Below are positions 11,762 to 25,257 of a stretch of DNA of 64,000 nt, piece by piece; positions within the stretch are counted from its first letter, which is position 1; the number at the start of each line of letters is the position of its first letter. Source of the DNA: Telopea speciosissima (taxonomy: Eukaryota > Streptophyta > Magnoliopsida > Proteales > Proteaceae); NCBI RefSeq assembly GCF_018873765.1, contig NC_057923.1, forward strand, positions 10,242,413-10,306,412. Reading direction: 5' to 3'. A program made the translations under genes and the position numbers. The notes beneath the pieces were generated by a model. That model made no database searches, had not been told where the DNA came from, and saw only the letters and a program-made list of their open reading frames with translations.

Positions 11762-12019
11762 TACCAATCATAGGGCTGGCAACAGGAGGGTTAGGCAAAG
11801 AGTTCTTTTTCTAAAGGAGAAGAAGAGAGGATGACACATGTTGCACTAGTGATTTTTTTTTCCGAGGGGGGGGGGGCTTGGGGGTGGGGTGGTGGTGATG
11901 TTGCATTTAGACTAATGATAATAAACAAGGGACAATTCAATAGGTTATACACATACATATATACTATTACTTTTTTAACTTATCAACTGGTTAGTTACAC
12001 ACAAGGTTCATAATCCAGG

Positions 12020-12730
12020 TATTGGACTTGGGATCGGTCAAGGCCAATTCCGATCTGGATCAGACAAAATCGTCATAGATCGGCTAAAATTACCAAAATC
12101 TAGGCTTTACCGGATCGGTTATTGTATCGGTAAAACAATATTAAAAAATTCAAAAAAATCAAAAAACAATTCTTAAAAAAATGGTAATCACTATTATGAC
12201 GGCTTCTCTAATTCCTAATTTTCTGCTCAGCTTATGTAATCCGTATTTTTGTGTTGAGTTTATCTTCTCCACCTCCTCAACCTCACCCATTACCGCCATT
12301 ATCTTAAAAAAACTCCAAGTTTAATTCCTAGTAAAAAACAATAAGATCCCTCCCTTTTCTCTTGCGGATTTGAGTCTCCCAAATCTCTAAATCAGGGCGT
12401 GAAAAGCTCAGGACAAAGAAGAACCAGAAAATCTGGGTTTTAAAACACTAACCACTTTGAGCATATTAATGTTTATATGGAATGAAATATTTCCCCTTTT
12501 TCCTCGTGGATTTGAGGTTCCCAAATCTATGAATCACAACTTGAAAGCCTGATGAAGAACAAAGGAAAAATATGGGTTTTTAAAACACTTTTGCAAGTCA
12601 TACGTGTCATATTGGATCGCCCAATTCAAACTGGTTATCCGAGATCCAACTATCGATTTATAAAACCTGGACAGGATCGGTCTAATTTTGGGATCGGCCT
12701 TGGCCGATACTGATCCGATCCGATCTGAGA
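12020..12730. repeat. Degenerate GATCGG/CCGATC-rich repeat
   Basis: The edges at about 12029-12075 and 12670-12728 are dense in GGATCGG, AAGGCCAATTCC and GATCCGATC variants; the middle is AT-rich. Related text occurs near 11400-11560, 56930-57130 and 59950-60470. It is probably an old non-autonomous element; ends are not defined. Confidence 0.4.
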
Positions 12731-13099
12731 GTAGTAATTTCCCATAAAGTGGATGTGAAATTAGGAGTTAGTTTGTGAGAATAGGAAAATAGCACTGGTT
12801 ATCTAAGGTGTGTTTGATATGCATTTTCGGAATTAAGAATATGTTATGAGATGTCAAAAATAATGTGGAAATATGGTGTACATTCTTATTCTTGGATTCT
12901 GGAATGCAAGAGAGAATGCAACCCAATATGGAGTTTGGAGTATGGACTAGTCCATTCTTGTTCAACAACTGGAAATGCCTTAAAACGCCCCGAACGAGGT
13001 TTGATCATTGATGTTGTTAATTGGTAAGTTTAAGACACAAAAGTAGAAAATAACTTCTTTTTTTTGTGTGTAGAAAGCAGGTTATTCATTCACGCGTGC

Positions 13100-13619
13100 T
13101 CAATGCCAAACAAAGGAAAAGGAAATACATAAAATAGATAGATAGCATGATAAGCACAAGGTATGGATATACGATTTCCAAAACCGAGGAGTGGAAATTG
13201 ACCTTGTCGCACATACTATTGACAGGGTCATCCAAGCTAAGGGTTGGGTCACTACCACTTCCCTAGATAACAAGTTGTAGCCTTTGCTAAATTTAAGCGC
13301 ATGCACGAACGTGCCAATAGTAGGGGCCCCAAATATGCCAAACAGTCCAAAACGATACTGCCCACACGTGCCGACACGCTGCCACAACTTACTTTCAAAC
13401 AAACTTGTCGGATTGGCAATAGTCTGTTGGATCGGCGAGTGGAGCGTCGATTGACAGTAGGAGAGTGTTGGTGAATACGAACTGATGGCTGGGGCTGCAG
13501 AGCCGACGTTAACCTCGAAGCCACAGACACCAAGGTCAACAAAACCTGCAAAAACACAAAAAAAAAAAAAAAAGAAAAAAAGAAAAAAAGAAAAAAGAAG
13601 GGCCACCCTTGACAAAGAG
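13100..13619 (-). other. Possible downstream part of the interrupted locus at 31.3-32.0 kb
   Basis: The minus strand begins next to the retrotransposon with a long pyrimidine tract (13559-13600) ending GTGTTTTTGCAG, a good splice-acceptor shape. It is followed by open sequence in two frames (171 and 134 codons). It was contiguous with 28331-28443 and 31323 onward before the LTR insertions. No family recognised. It may be an intron end plus exon, or chance. Confidence 0.3.
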
Positions 13620-13624
13620 CTCGG

Positions 13625-16606
13625 TGTAGGTGCAGCGGACGGAGGGTCGCTGGCATTGGAAAATGGGAGTCGCCACCTAGATTTAGGGTCTAGGACCCAT
13701 GAATGGTGCCCCTCCTTCGCAGAAGGGGCGCTAAATTAACTCCAATGACTCAATGGATGGTCTGCCCCAGATCTCTGGGTAAGTGTCAAGTTACGGGCTG
13801 GGAAGATGTTAGGCACCCAACAACCGCCCAGTCGACGGCCGGTCTTCCTAGATCAAACTCTGTTGTGTACTGTTGTGTTATACATATTATGCACCTAATT
13901 AAACTAATTTTTTTTGAAGATTTTTTTATTAACTTGATTGAAATTTATGAACCTAATTAGGCTAATTAAGATTAATGTTTTAATCCTAATTACAACTCCT
14001 AAGTTTGGTGATTATGTACATTATGCATCCTAATTAAGCTAATTAATGGATTTTACCTAAATTAGAAAGCCTAACTCTATGGTCAAAAACATGGGTGACT
14101 GTAAAAAAGAAAACCAAGTTTAATTATATTATGGAAAAGGATAATCATTGATAAGCAAAACAGCTCATAGGCCAAAATAGCCAAAATTACGAAAATGCCA
14201 TTAAATGACCAAAATATGTACAAAGGCATGAAATCATATTTAAATACTGTAAATAAGCAGAACATGATTAAATAACCTTAATCATCATGCATTTGGATCA
14301 TCAAGAGCACATGAAATGGTAAGGAAATGTGGGGTGGTAAAAATTATCAAAATGCCCCTGTTATGGCAAACATGTAGAAAATGCTTGATAATTCATGAAA
14401 ATGTTGACTTATGCTTAAAACATGTTTATTAATGTCAAAACATGCAGCAAAAATAGCAGGAGCCTTTCCGGGGTCCTAAACAAGGTTTAGTCATGAAATG
14501 ACAAAAATGCCCCTACGGGCAAAATGGTAAGTGTCAAAAGACACTTAGAATCATTGTAGGCATTGAAAGTGATGTTAAACATCCTAAAATGACTGAATAA
14601 ACCAAATGATATTTTCAGAATGATAGTCTGGGCCCACATTTGATAAATTACCAAAACACCCCCGAGGGGCGAAAATGACTTTTTATGCATATTTGTCAAG
14701 CATGATGGTCACGTATGCATATGAAAACATCCTAAAACATTCTACAACAGCATGTCATGCATGGAAAACATTTTTCTTATTTTTCCAGAATTTTTCATTA
14801 TAATTAGAAAAATGACATTTATACCCCTAAATGAGGTGGGAAACGTATATAAAAACTATCAAACATGCATGTCAGTGGATAATGATTCCATAAATCAAGC
14901 ATGATGAAATATGCATTCTATAATTTTTTTGTGTGTTTTTATGCATTTATACTATTTTTAATATTTTCTGAAATGCTGAAAAAGAAGGGAAAACAAAGAA
15001 AAATACAAAATCCCCATCACAGATCCGAATTGGATCAAACCAGAGCCCATTCCTACTAATCAAAGCATGATATTTAACATGGCCATACTAACTTTGTCCA
15101 AATACCCGCCCACATGTTCAGGTTTTACAAAATCCGAAATCCTTCACAGGGGTAAAAATATCACAAAAAAATGATTTGGAGCTTGAGAAAATTAATGAAT
15201 ATCAAACATAGTGGCAAGCATCATCCCTGAAAATTTCATAATTTTATCACTCTTGAATTATTTTTAACATTTTTATAACTGTAAAACAACCTTTGTTGTA
15301 AAGAAAATCAAAACAAATGCTTAAAAATAAGTAACAAAATATGGGAAAATACCCTTGAAGAGTGGAAGTGCCTAGGCTCAGCTTTAGTAACCTTGTTTGA
15401 CCGTAAATAGTCGTCGGAAACCTCCAAAAGCCGCTCCAAGTGTGGTTGCTCCGAATGGCAAAAGTGGTGAAGAAGGGATATTTATGGAATTTTATATCAG
15501 TAATGAAGCATAACCTATGGATGAGAAAACCATGGTTGGAAAGAGGGGATCAAGGACCGCATGAAGGTAATTTTTCACTAATTTTGCTCCGTCCCTAAAC
15601 CCTCCAAATGGCTTCCTATTTATAGGGGAAAATCTGTTCGAGGAAAGGTCTCAAAGACCCTTGGGGCCTTAATGGCTGGGGATAAGGTGAGTGATGGGCT
15701 CGCTGGGCTTGCGTGTGCTTAGGCCTGCTGGGCAGCCTAGGCCGGTGCAGCCTTACCCTGGCTCAGGCAAGTGGGCATGGGGCCATGTGTGGCTCAGCCT
15801 AAATGGTGGGGGCTTGTCCCCTACCGACAGTCTAGCTGGGCCGGGTCAGACTGGGTTGACTCTGTTCGGGTCAACTCAGTTTGCCCCACCTTTTTTTTTT
15901 AATATTTATTTTTTAATAAACCATTTAAAGATTCCATTTTAAAGGTCCACGTTCAAATGCTAATATCTTTAAAATCGAATGGCCGATTTTGATGCACCAC
16001 ATATCGCCGCGAAGGTCTCAACACGTACTTTCCATCCATGTGGCAGATATGGCCTGATTTTTCCTAAAAATGGCACGGATATCAAGAAAAGTACATAAGT
16101 GGTGTTTCACGCGGATCAAGGTCCAAATGATACCAAAATTACATGAAATTTTACGTATAAGCACAATATGACCAAATAAAGTTATCCAAATGATTTTAGG
16201 TCACATCAGGTGGCTCGGGTACCAAGAATCACACCAAGGGCAAAACGGTCATTTTCACAAAAGTTACTTGATTTGGCCAAAACTTTACGTGAAAGCTTAA
16301 TATGACCAAATGAGGTCATCCAAAGTATTTTGGACTAAATCGAGTGGTCCAGATATCGAGAATCGTGCCAGGGGCAAAACGGTCATTTTCATGAAAGGTG
16401 TTGGATTTGGGAGAAACTTCAAATGTGAACTTAAAATGGTTAAATACGACTATGTTAAGGGTTTAGGCTCTATTTGGGACAATTTGGTTACAAAAAGTGG
16501 GGTAGGGGTAATTTGGTAATTCTTGCCATTCAGTCACCACACGAGTTATGAACTTTACCATCATTGCCAAGACACACTTCCAAGGTGTCAAAATGTGGTG
16601 TCTACA
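13625..16606 (-). repeat. 3' LTR of the 14.7-kb element
   Basis: 2,982 bp, collinear with 25279-28325 and sharing TG...CA-type ends and the target duplication CTCGG. Its TATAAATA-like site on the minus strand is near 15632. The similarity of the two LTRs implies a fairly recent insertion, though not a young one. Confidence 0.92.
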
Positions 16607-16620
16607 GAATGCCCCCATTT
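16607..16620 (-). other. Polypurine tract of the LTR retrotransposon
   Basis: Directly upstream of the 3' LTR on the minus strand is AAATGGGGGCATTC, a G-rich purine tract in the correct place. Together with the PBS at the other end it fixes the element's orientation. Confidence 0.75.
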
Positions 16621-16828
16621 GACTGAGGGCACGCAGTGGACGAAAGTCAAATGAATGACTCCGCATTTTGTCACAGGGGAGCGAAAATACGACCTACACT
16701 TTGCTCAAGGATGCAAGCGTTAAAATGAAAATCCAGAAAACGAAAGCCCCCTTGGCAAACAAATTTCAAGAATTTCAAAAAGAGAAAAAGAAGCAAAGTA
16801 GACCGAAAAAGAAGTCGTTAAAGATCAG

Positions 16829-18531
16829 TGTTTGAGTTAAAATAATACCGCAAGCGTACGGGTCAATCGTAGCTACGGGTCGAACACGAGGAGATATACG
16901 TCACTCTATTTAATTAACTTAAAAGTAATGCAAAGTGGACCAAATTAAAGTGTTAAATTAAACTAATTAAACTAATGAAAATTAATGCATCCTAACTCAT
17001 AAGCATCTAACAAAATTAAGGGATTAAATTGGCGTCCTAACGCATGAGCATCTAACCTATCAAACTAAAGCGAATTGAAAGGAATAATAAAAACGTAGCC
17101 ACACTTCATAATCACATAAAAAGAAATAAGGGAATAAAAGTGCATCCACATACCACAACCATATAAAAAAAATAAAAGAAATAGAGGGAGAAGAAGAAGA
17201 AGATGGAGAGAGATATAGGAAAAGGAGAATGAGATTAAGGGTTTAGAGAATGAGATACCTTGATGTGCTTGAATACTTGAATAAACTCACCATGGCTTCC
17301 TCTTCTAAATTTCCATGTCTTGTCATCAACATAGGAACTTAGACTAGGAAGCTTTAAACTACAACTATTACAATCATTAAACTAGACTTATGAAATCAAA
17401 ACTAAGAACTTGAAATCAAAACTAAGAACTTAAGCCAAAAATAGGAAAAGAAGAGAAAATTTCACTAAGTGAATAAAGTAAAAATTACACTAAAAAAACT
17501 GAATTAAAATTGAACTAGAAACTAACTAAAAACTTAACTAAAAAACTAACTCCTTACAACCCAGAGGGCAAGGGGTATTTATAAGATGAAGAGAGGAGAA
17601 GAGAGAAGAGGGAAGTGTAGGAGAAATATTCCCTAAGAAAAGAGAATATTCTCTTATCCTTCATCTTTTACAATGCCTTGAATCCTAAGAAAAAGAAAAA
17701 ATAGAAAGAAGAAGAAGAAAGATTGTTTACATAGGCCTTCATTTACAGAAAAGTAAACTTCCAATTCTAACAAGTCTTCATTTTCTTTGTAGATATCTTC
17801 TCCAAGCGATAAAATCAAAGCATCTTTGATTTTTCAACTTTCCATAGGTGAGAGAATATCTTTCAAAATAAATCTATCCCAAGTAAAATTTCAGAAGTGC
17901 CCTTGAGAAGTTGGAGGAGAGAGAGAGTAAGGGTGATGACTAGGATTCCTTCAAGAATAAATAAAATACATATTCTGTCCTTCAGAAAACGTGGAGCATG
18001 GGGTGCTTATATAGGCCTCACCATTGTGTTCCTTACGAAAAATCACCCAAAATAGACCCAAATTTCGTCCAATTTGGAGTTCGGGAGCCCAAGATATCTC
18101 AAGTTGAAGTTGGACTGTCCAGAGCCCTCCAAATGGAATCTTTCGGATACAGGAAATATAACTTCTGGTTATTGCATTAAGGCCCCTAGAATCCGAACTT
18201 TCGCTTCACTTTGTCTCCAGCCGACTATCAATAATTGCAAATAAACCCCTACAGACCATTTTCGCGCCGTTACGAAAGCGGCCGTAACTTCTTCGTTTCA
18301 ACTCGGAATCAAGTGTCGTTTGAACCGTTACGAAGCTGACTCGATGGGCTACACATCCAAGCCATTAATACCTTTAAACAGTTTAAAAACATTTCTTTAG
18401 CATCATCTCTTCTATTTTCTCAAGAATTCACCTAAAACCTGAAAATCACAAGAAAGCACCGAGTAACTCTGTCCAATGTGGTAAAATGTATGTTTTATGT
18501 CCTAAGATTTCACACATAAATGTGCTCATCA
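16829..18531. mobile_element. Solo LTR (1.7 kb) nested in the larger element
   Basis: It runs from TGTTTGAGTT to TGTGCTCATCA with TG...CA ends and a perfect 5-bp duplication ATCAG (16824-16828, 18532-18536). Near the left edge, TACCGCAAGCGTACGGGTC resembles the sequence near the 3' end of several plant Gypsy LTRs, so the insertion may be on the minus strand. No second LTR or internal region is present, so it arose by LTR-LTR recombination after insertion into the 14.7-kb element. Confidence 0.87.
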
Positions 18532-18785
18532 ATCAGCAATATGAGCTACCCAATAACCAAAATAGGTGGCTACCCGATTGAAAACCCGATAAATCCTTTA
18601 ACTATTCTAAACATCCTGCAAATCTTGCTTAATTTAAAGGAAGGAGGTCAGATACTTACCTGAATTTCCAAAAGAATAATGCCTGATGAAGTGGAATCTT
18701 ACAGCTCTTACGCCAATAAAAATGAGTACGAAAGTTCCAAATTGCGATCAACTGCACCATTTGACCCTTGCGGGCTAAAAACTTT

Positions 18786-18905
18786 GTTATCCTGGGACTA
18801 AATACCCGGAGGGTTAAATACCTCGTTGTTTTGGGACTAAATACCCAGAGGGTTAACTGCCTCGTCGTTCTGGGACTAAATACCCTGAGGGTTTAATACC
18901 TCGTT
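18786..18905. repeat. Tandem repeat, ~50-bp unit, about 2.5 copies
   Basis: TGGGACTAAATACCC.GAGGGT followed by TAA.TACCTCGT recurs three times. It lies in the untranslated part of the LTR element between gag and the 3' LTR. Confidence 0.75.
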
Positions 18906-18974
18906 ATGAAAGTTCAAGGTAAAATGCTACTTTTATTTTATTTTATTTTTATTTATTTTGCAACCTCATGGCTT

Positions 18975-19415
18975 TAAACCAAAGGATCTATGGGTAGTCG
19001 TATGACTTTGAACCAAATGATCCGGGGGTAGCCGCGTGATGTTGAACCAAAGGATCTGGGGGTGCAAATAGTCCATATTGGCAGCGGTGTACAACTTTGA
19101 ACCTGAGGATTTCTCAGCGAGGTGCGGATAGTCCATGTTGGCAGCGATGTACAGCTTTGAACCTGAGGATTTCTCAACAGAGGTGCGGATAGTCCATGTT
19201 GGCAGCGGTGTATAGCTTTGAACCTGAGGATTTCTCAACAAATGTGTGGATTATCCATCTTGGCAGCGCTGTACAGCTTTGAACCTAAGGATTTCTCAAC
19301 AGATGTGTAGATAGTCCATGTTGGCAGCAGTGTACAGCTTTGAACCTGAGGATTTCTCAACAGAGGTGCGGATAGTCCATGTTGGCAGCGGTGTACAGCT
19401 TTGAACCTGATGGAA
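18975..19415. repeat. Tandem repeat, 61-bp unit, at least five copies
   Basis: The unit GAACCTGAGGATTTCTCAAC..GGTGCGGATAGTCCATGTTG..TGTACAGCTTT repeats from about 19097 to 19412 every 61 bp. Two or three more diverged, shorter versions (GAACCAAAGGATC..GGGGGT) precede it. Short minus-strand frames across it are repeat translations, not genes. Confidence 0.85.
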
Positions 19416-19639
19416 GTGGAATCTTACAGTTCCTTCGCCTTGTTAATTAACAACTGGGGGATGAAGCCTCCAAACCACGATCACCTGTACTGTTAGAACT
19501 TGGCCTAACGCGGCCTACAAATCATGTGGAAGATGAAAATTGGGCAGGAATCGAGGAACTCTAATCACTTGCATTGTCCTTCCATCTAAGGAAGAGGACC
19601 ACAACGCTCCAATGGGTCGAGTCTATAAGGCTGCCACTC

Positions 19640-20125
19640 TAACGGGTCACCTATTGGTTGATACACTACTGGCACCTATTGGTTGACACTCTATTGGGTC
19701 ATGAAAACAGATTGACACTCTATCGGGTCAATATAGGGTTGACCCCCTAACGGGTTAAGGAAGCAGATTGACTCTCTACTGGGTCAAGAGATGGATTGAC
19801 GCACTACCGGGTCAAGAGATGGATCGATGCACTACCCGATCAAGAGATGTGTGACACTCTACTGGGTCACGAATGAATTGATGCTCTACCGGGTCAAGAC
19901 ATGGGTTGACACACTACCGGGTCAAGAGATGGGTTGATGCACTACCGGGTCAAGAGATGGATCGACGCACTACCGGGTCAAGAGATATGTGACACTCTAC
20001 TGGGTCATGAATGAATTGACGCTCTACTGGGTCAAGACATGGATTGACCCACTACTGGGTCAAAAGATGTGTGACACTCTACCAGGTCAAGAGATGGATT
20101 GACACTCTATTGGGTCAAGATACAG
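19640..20125. repeat. Tandem array of ~30-35-bp CTACCGGGTCAAGAGATGG-type units
   Basis: About fifteen units of the form GGATTGACGCACTACCGGGT / CAAGAGATGG, with variants in spacing. A higher-order period is visible: the block GTGTGACACTCTACTGGGTCA..AATGAATTGA occurs at about 19848 and 19988. No coding frame. Confidence 0.85.
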
Positions 20126-21209
20126 GTGTAAACATAATTCACATGCAAATTGGGCTCTTTAAACATCATGCCAAGTTAAACTAAATTGGGAATAAGTACA
20201 GATGCAAGCATGGAATATATACAAATGCAATCAACATGCAAAACTGTTAAATTAAACATGGAATAAACACAGATGCAATCAACATGTAGGCATAAAATAG
20301 ATGCATATTAGGGTAAATGACCACAGTTAATAGTTAATTTACAGACACGGTCTAATAACATGTTCATGCAGGAGAGTGTAATCCGTCACCAGGGAACGAG
20401 GACTGGAGAAACAAGAAGGAAACCCATCAATGAGTATTACCCCAGATCAAACTGCCTCTGACCAACTCAACATAAATTCAGGAAAATTCCAACTCCCAGT
20501 TTTGCTATGAGATATGCCAATTTTTTTCATCAAAGGTTTTATTTGGAGTCCCTTGATTTAGATTGAACCAACAATTGAAGTAGGGGACATGTGTGAGTCA
20601 TCCGATTTACTCTGCCACGACCATTTGTCCAAAACATGCAGTACTTGGTTCTCTATTTGTCATCAATGGTGATCTCATCTGATGTCTTCTACTACAAGGG
20701 CTACCAGTTGCTCCGGTCAATTCCCCACCACAATTTGCAATGATTTTTTTTTTTGGAATACTCTCCTTCTGCTACTGATGGTATTCAAGGGTGATCTGTT
20801 CAAGTTATTATCATCAAAAGACAACACGTCATGTCTGGACCCACTCAAGCCTAAAATAACTATAAGATACACTTTTGTAAGACACTGCAGAGAGGTCCGA
20901 TGGGTCTACCATGGACGGAGAGACTAACAGGAATGGTGAGCTCGTGAGAGAAATCGCATAATTAGAAAGAAATCAGTGGTTTGAAGGAAAAAGGATGGTG
21001 CGATTGTAAGAGCAAACCCGTCGACTCTAGAGGTGGATAAAACTCTTTGGGAATTCCGTTAATGAAGTGAGTGGTGGAAAGAGCTCAACTGAGATGGTGA
21101 GAGGAGTAGATGATGAAAATAGTGACAAATCCGTCGTTCCCTTAAAATATGAGAATTGGTAAGGAAATTCTTATGAAGCCCTAAAATGATGGATAATGAA
21201 GTTTGGTAT

Positions 21210-21410
21210 GACCGAGCTTAAAAGCTGCCTACGTATCCCAAGTCGGGAATCAGGTCAAACGTAGTTCGTGCCTGATGATGGTTAAAAAAAAGAGGTTTAA
21301 TGGAAAGTTATGATGGGTGGTGTGACCTAGCTTGAAAGCTGCCTACGTATCCCAAGTTGGGAATCAGGTCGAACGTAGTTCATGCTGATGATGTGTTGGT
21401 GTCAAAGCCT
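21210..21410. repeat. Two copies of a CTGCCTACGTATCCCAAGT motif block
   Basis: AAAGCTGCCTACGTATCCCA..GGGAATCAGGTC.AACGTAGTTC occurs at about 21221-21270 and 21329-21388, with a diverged third version near 21435-21490. Similar text is common in internal non-coding regions of large plant LTR elements. Confidence 0.65.
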
Positions 21411-22747
21411 TGATAATTAAGTTCCATCATAGCCGGGTGAGCTCGAAGCTGTCGAAGAAAACTTCACCGTATCTAGCCTAGGAGGACTTAGCAGGTTGTA
21501 ATGGAGCTTTGGACTTGGTTGCAAAAGATGATAATAGCTCAAATATGCCCCTAGGGTCTAACTAGAATTTGATAATTTTGGCTCCAACAAGTTAACTAAA
21601 AACTTAGCATTTTTTGCCCCAAAGGTTTAATCAAGAAGTTTCTAACCCTGTGATTTGTTGAATAGATTGGCAATTTTGCCTCAAAGGCTTAATTGAGAAG
21701 ATTGAAAACTTTTGCCCCATGGTTACTTGCAAGATCTTTCCCAACGTCACTTGAACCGATGCATCTCATTGATCTTTGATTCTGTCTTCTTTTTTTCTTT
21801 TTTTTTTTTTTTTGCTTTTTTACATATATATATATTTTTTTACATATATATTTTTTTTTTTGAGATTGACCGGCTTGGGTTTTGAAAATCTTTTTTTTTC
21901 TCATTCCTGGGGGCCTCGTTGCCTTTGTGACATTAGGTTTCAACACAGAGATTTCTCCTGATCAGACCCTAGAAGATATGGGGACATGCTACAAGTAGGA
22001 GGGTATTTGGATAATGGGTTGTAGGTAAGCTGAGATGAGCTTTCAAAAAAAATGCCAAGGCACAACAGGGGAACTAGCGGATTCAAATGTTTCTGGATTC
22101 TTTGGAAAGCAAGCGGCCGAAGATGGCCTCCCTTAATAGGTTCAATGCGGTGAAATCCCTTCTAAGCTCCACTCTTGTTGGAAGGGGATCAGATGTATGA
22201 AAAGCTCAAGATCTTTTATTATCAATACTTTGACACCCAAAATGGACAATGAATGGTTGATGAGTTTTTTTTTATTTTTTTATTCAGGAAAGCTAGGCAA
22301 CGGGTCGTCGCAAGATTCATCATTAAAAGATAGGAAATAGGGAAAGAATAAACAATATACTTAAGAGAAGCTATTTTATTGAAAGCTGAAAAGGTAACAT
22401 CAGACACAAACTCACTAGGACTGACACAACACCAAGAAGGAAAGGTAACATCTTTCATAGGTGGAAAACATAGAGAAAAAGAAAGAACAACAACACGACT
22501 GCCTACAACACTAACGAACTTAGGCCCAGACATGGCCAAAACATTCAGGTAAGGAAAGCAACCCCATGGGATGAACAGAATCATCTAGGAAACTTCAATT
22601 GATAAAGACACCCACAATAGGGTGGATCAACAGATGTGTGGTGAGAAACTGTTTCCTCCATCTCCAGCAACTTCTGTGTCAAAATAGCAAATGATGTCCA
22701 AAACCTTCAAACGCCCTTGTTGGGCCTGACATTACTACTTAAGAGAA

Positions 22748-24114
22748 CTACTTATCCTGCTTTGGATGGAGTTCAAACTTCTTCGCATTCAACAAGTCTT
22801 GCACTGCATGTCGAAGATTGGTACAATTGTCGGTTGCATGACCCTTCTGATTGTGGTAATGGCAAAATAAGTTTGGGTCATACCACTTCGGTTTTGGATC
22901 CGAAAGAGGAATGGGTTCCGCCTTCTCAATCAAATCGACTTCGAGCAAGCTGCTAAAGAGTGTCCCCAGGGGCATTCCCAGATTCGTAAATTGTCTTCTA
23001 AGATGACGGGAAGGACGAGTAATGTTTTGACCCATTGTGAGTGGTGATGGCCTCAGGGATGAGGCTGGAGACGGGGGAACGACAACTGCCATTGTATTAA
23101 CTCATGGAATTCCTGGCGAAGGGGTTCTCGAGCTACTGCTAGCTTTTGGCGAACCTGTTTGATATCTGCTACCTTGTGGGAGATTTTCATCATTGATTGC
23201 ATCTTCAACTTGCTGGCCAGCAACGATCAAGCTATCAAAAGTGGTGATGCCTTGCCCGAATATGTATGTGCGGTATGGATGTCATAACCCCTTCATAAGT
23301 ATGCCGACCTGCTCTCACTCACTGGGTCGATCCCACATCTGAGCTGCTTTGTCACGAAACCTTTTCAGGTAGCTATTGAACCCTTCGTCAGAAAGTAGCC
23401 TTGTTGTCTCTAACTCTCGTCGAGCTAGTTCCACCTAAGTATTGTAGGAATACTGGTGGGAGAAAGCCTTTATCATATCTTTCCAAGTATGGATTGAAGA
23501 TGGATCTAGAGCCATTAACCAACGATGAGCAGCACCGGTCAATGAAAACTGAAAAGCTTGCCCCAACTGTTCATCTGTGAAACCTCGGGACTTCAGCTGG
23601 AGACCTCAAGTGGGTACGAGGATCTCCTCTACCATCAAACTTATCAGATTTCCACTTGAACTTATCAAGGAGTATAGCATTAGGGAAAAAGCATAATCCA
23701 TCAGTGTCAATGATTTGATCTTCAACTCCTTTAAGATTTCGGATTGTGCGCTCTAGCTGATAAAACTTATCCTCCCAAGTCTTATCTTGTTGACTCCGAT
23801 GTGTTCGTCCAGGTAGGAGTGGAATCGATTACAACTTGGTCATCGTCATCAAGCTGCCAAGGTTGGAGGAGTAGACCGTCTAGAGAGAATCCAGGAGGAT
23901 AAAGAGGGTCTGATTGTATAGGAGCATTTGGTGTATGCTCAGGATTCTCTTGTATCCTCATAGTGGCCATCATGTTGACCATCATTTGTTCCAATTTGAC
24001 CATTAATATATTCTCCATCGTCTCCCAACTGGACGAGGGATCACCATGCTCACTCATTCTGCTTGAACAGTTGGAACTTTCTAAACTCTCTGATGCGACA
24101 CTTGACGGAGGCAA
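22748..24114 (-). pseudogene. Gag of the LTR retrotransposon, broken
   Basis: The frame opens near 24114 with a Ser-rich leader (MPPSSVASESLESSNCSSRM), a Met-rich helix (KLEQMMVNMMATMRIQ) and LYPPGF. After frame changes, about 23700-23630 gives FKWKSDKFDGRGDPRTHL, matching the PKFDG..DP..HL start of the plant retrotransposon gag domain. A later part (23092-22748) contains the zinc-knuckle-like CHYHNQKGHATDNCTNLRHA followed by VQDLLNAKKF, typical of Ogre/Tat gag (C-x2-H-x4-GH-x4-C). In-frame stops and shifts are present throughout the middle. Gag normally forms the particle that packages the element RNA. Confidence 0.75.
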
Positions 24115-25257
24115 AGAAGGAACTTTGACAAGTCTACCGGTAGTGGAATCCCTAACCCAGGGCTCTCTTTCACGAGAAATGGTACCTCGAATGAGTGGAA
24201 AAGGTTGAAAGAGTGGAATTTCAGTGAGACCCTCCCCCTAGATTTGAAATAGTGCCTTAAAAAAAGACGAAGTGATGAGATGGTAACAGATAGACTCTCC
24301 TTTCTGAACATGACTATAGACAGTAAGCATGCACAACGAGATTTGAACACACAAAAGTTAGTCCAAAAGAGAGTGCCACCAATTCAAAGGCATATTGGAG
24401 AAAAGTGCACTCAAATTGGGTGAACTCTATCATGATAAATCAATCAAGGTGGTCTAAACAAGAATTTCCATGCAGGCAATACTACCTTGAGACAGTCACC
24501 CAAAACTTGGTGGTGGATAAATTTGGATCTTCCCCTAACACCGAGACAGCAAATGTGGAACCTTTACCAGGTTGAGATGTACGCCACATTGGATTGATTA
24601 ACGAGGAGTAGGCATCACCCTATAGTTCCAATCTTGTGTTGTGGACATAAAAACCAACGATGATGTAGTTATAAACACTTGTGCCCTAGTGTTAAAATCA
24701 AATCCTTATTCATCCGTCGATAGACGGGAGACTGAAACTAGTAGGATTGGCTATGAAGGAATTCCAGAAGGGACCGCAGACAAAGCACAGTCAGTTGTGG
24801 CGCTCCTATGCATTGGGTCTATGTTCAGTACATGATGCATGCATAGGATTGGGTTATAGGACAGAAAATGTCACCCTTGACAGAACCGATATACCTATCG
24901 CTCGTATGTACGGAGCGAGTCGAGGGTACGTGGTTCCTTTGATATACCAGAGGTACGATATCAAGGGGTGTGGCTTCGCCGCGGATTACCCATGACTACA
25001 CATGGGTTCCAACGACTAACCACAGGGTTGAGTGATTCCATGCAGTGAGTGTGTGCACGAATGTGATGCGTGGCTATCATCCGATCTCAGAGTACTTAGT
25101 ATGATGTGCCCCACCTCCCCGGGGGTAGAGGCACAACAGGGAGTACCCTCGTCGTTTGATTTCACTTCGAGCACGATGCATGACGCAATTAGTACAATCA
25201 CAATTATGTACAACACAACAAGTATACAACAAAGTGTGGTCAAATCAAAAGTTTGCC

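Noticed and set aside
12790..13000. Possible MITE with TGTTTGATATGCATTTT ends
   Set aside because: The right-hand partner matches too poorly and no target duplication was seen.
13485..13739. 84-codon plus-strand frame with a poly-Lys run
   Set aside because: Generated by an A-rich tract next to the LTR edge and running into the LTR.
18966..19241. Repeated 91-codon minus-strand frame
   Set aside because: A direct translation of the 61-bp tandem repeat in the LTR element.
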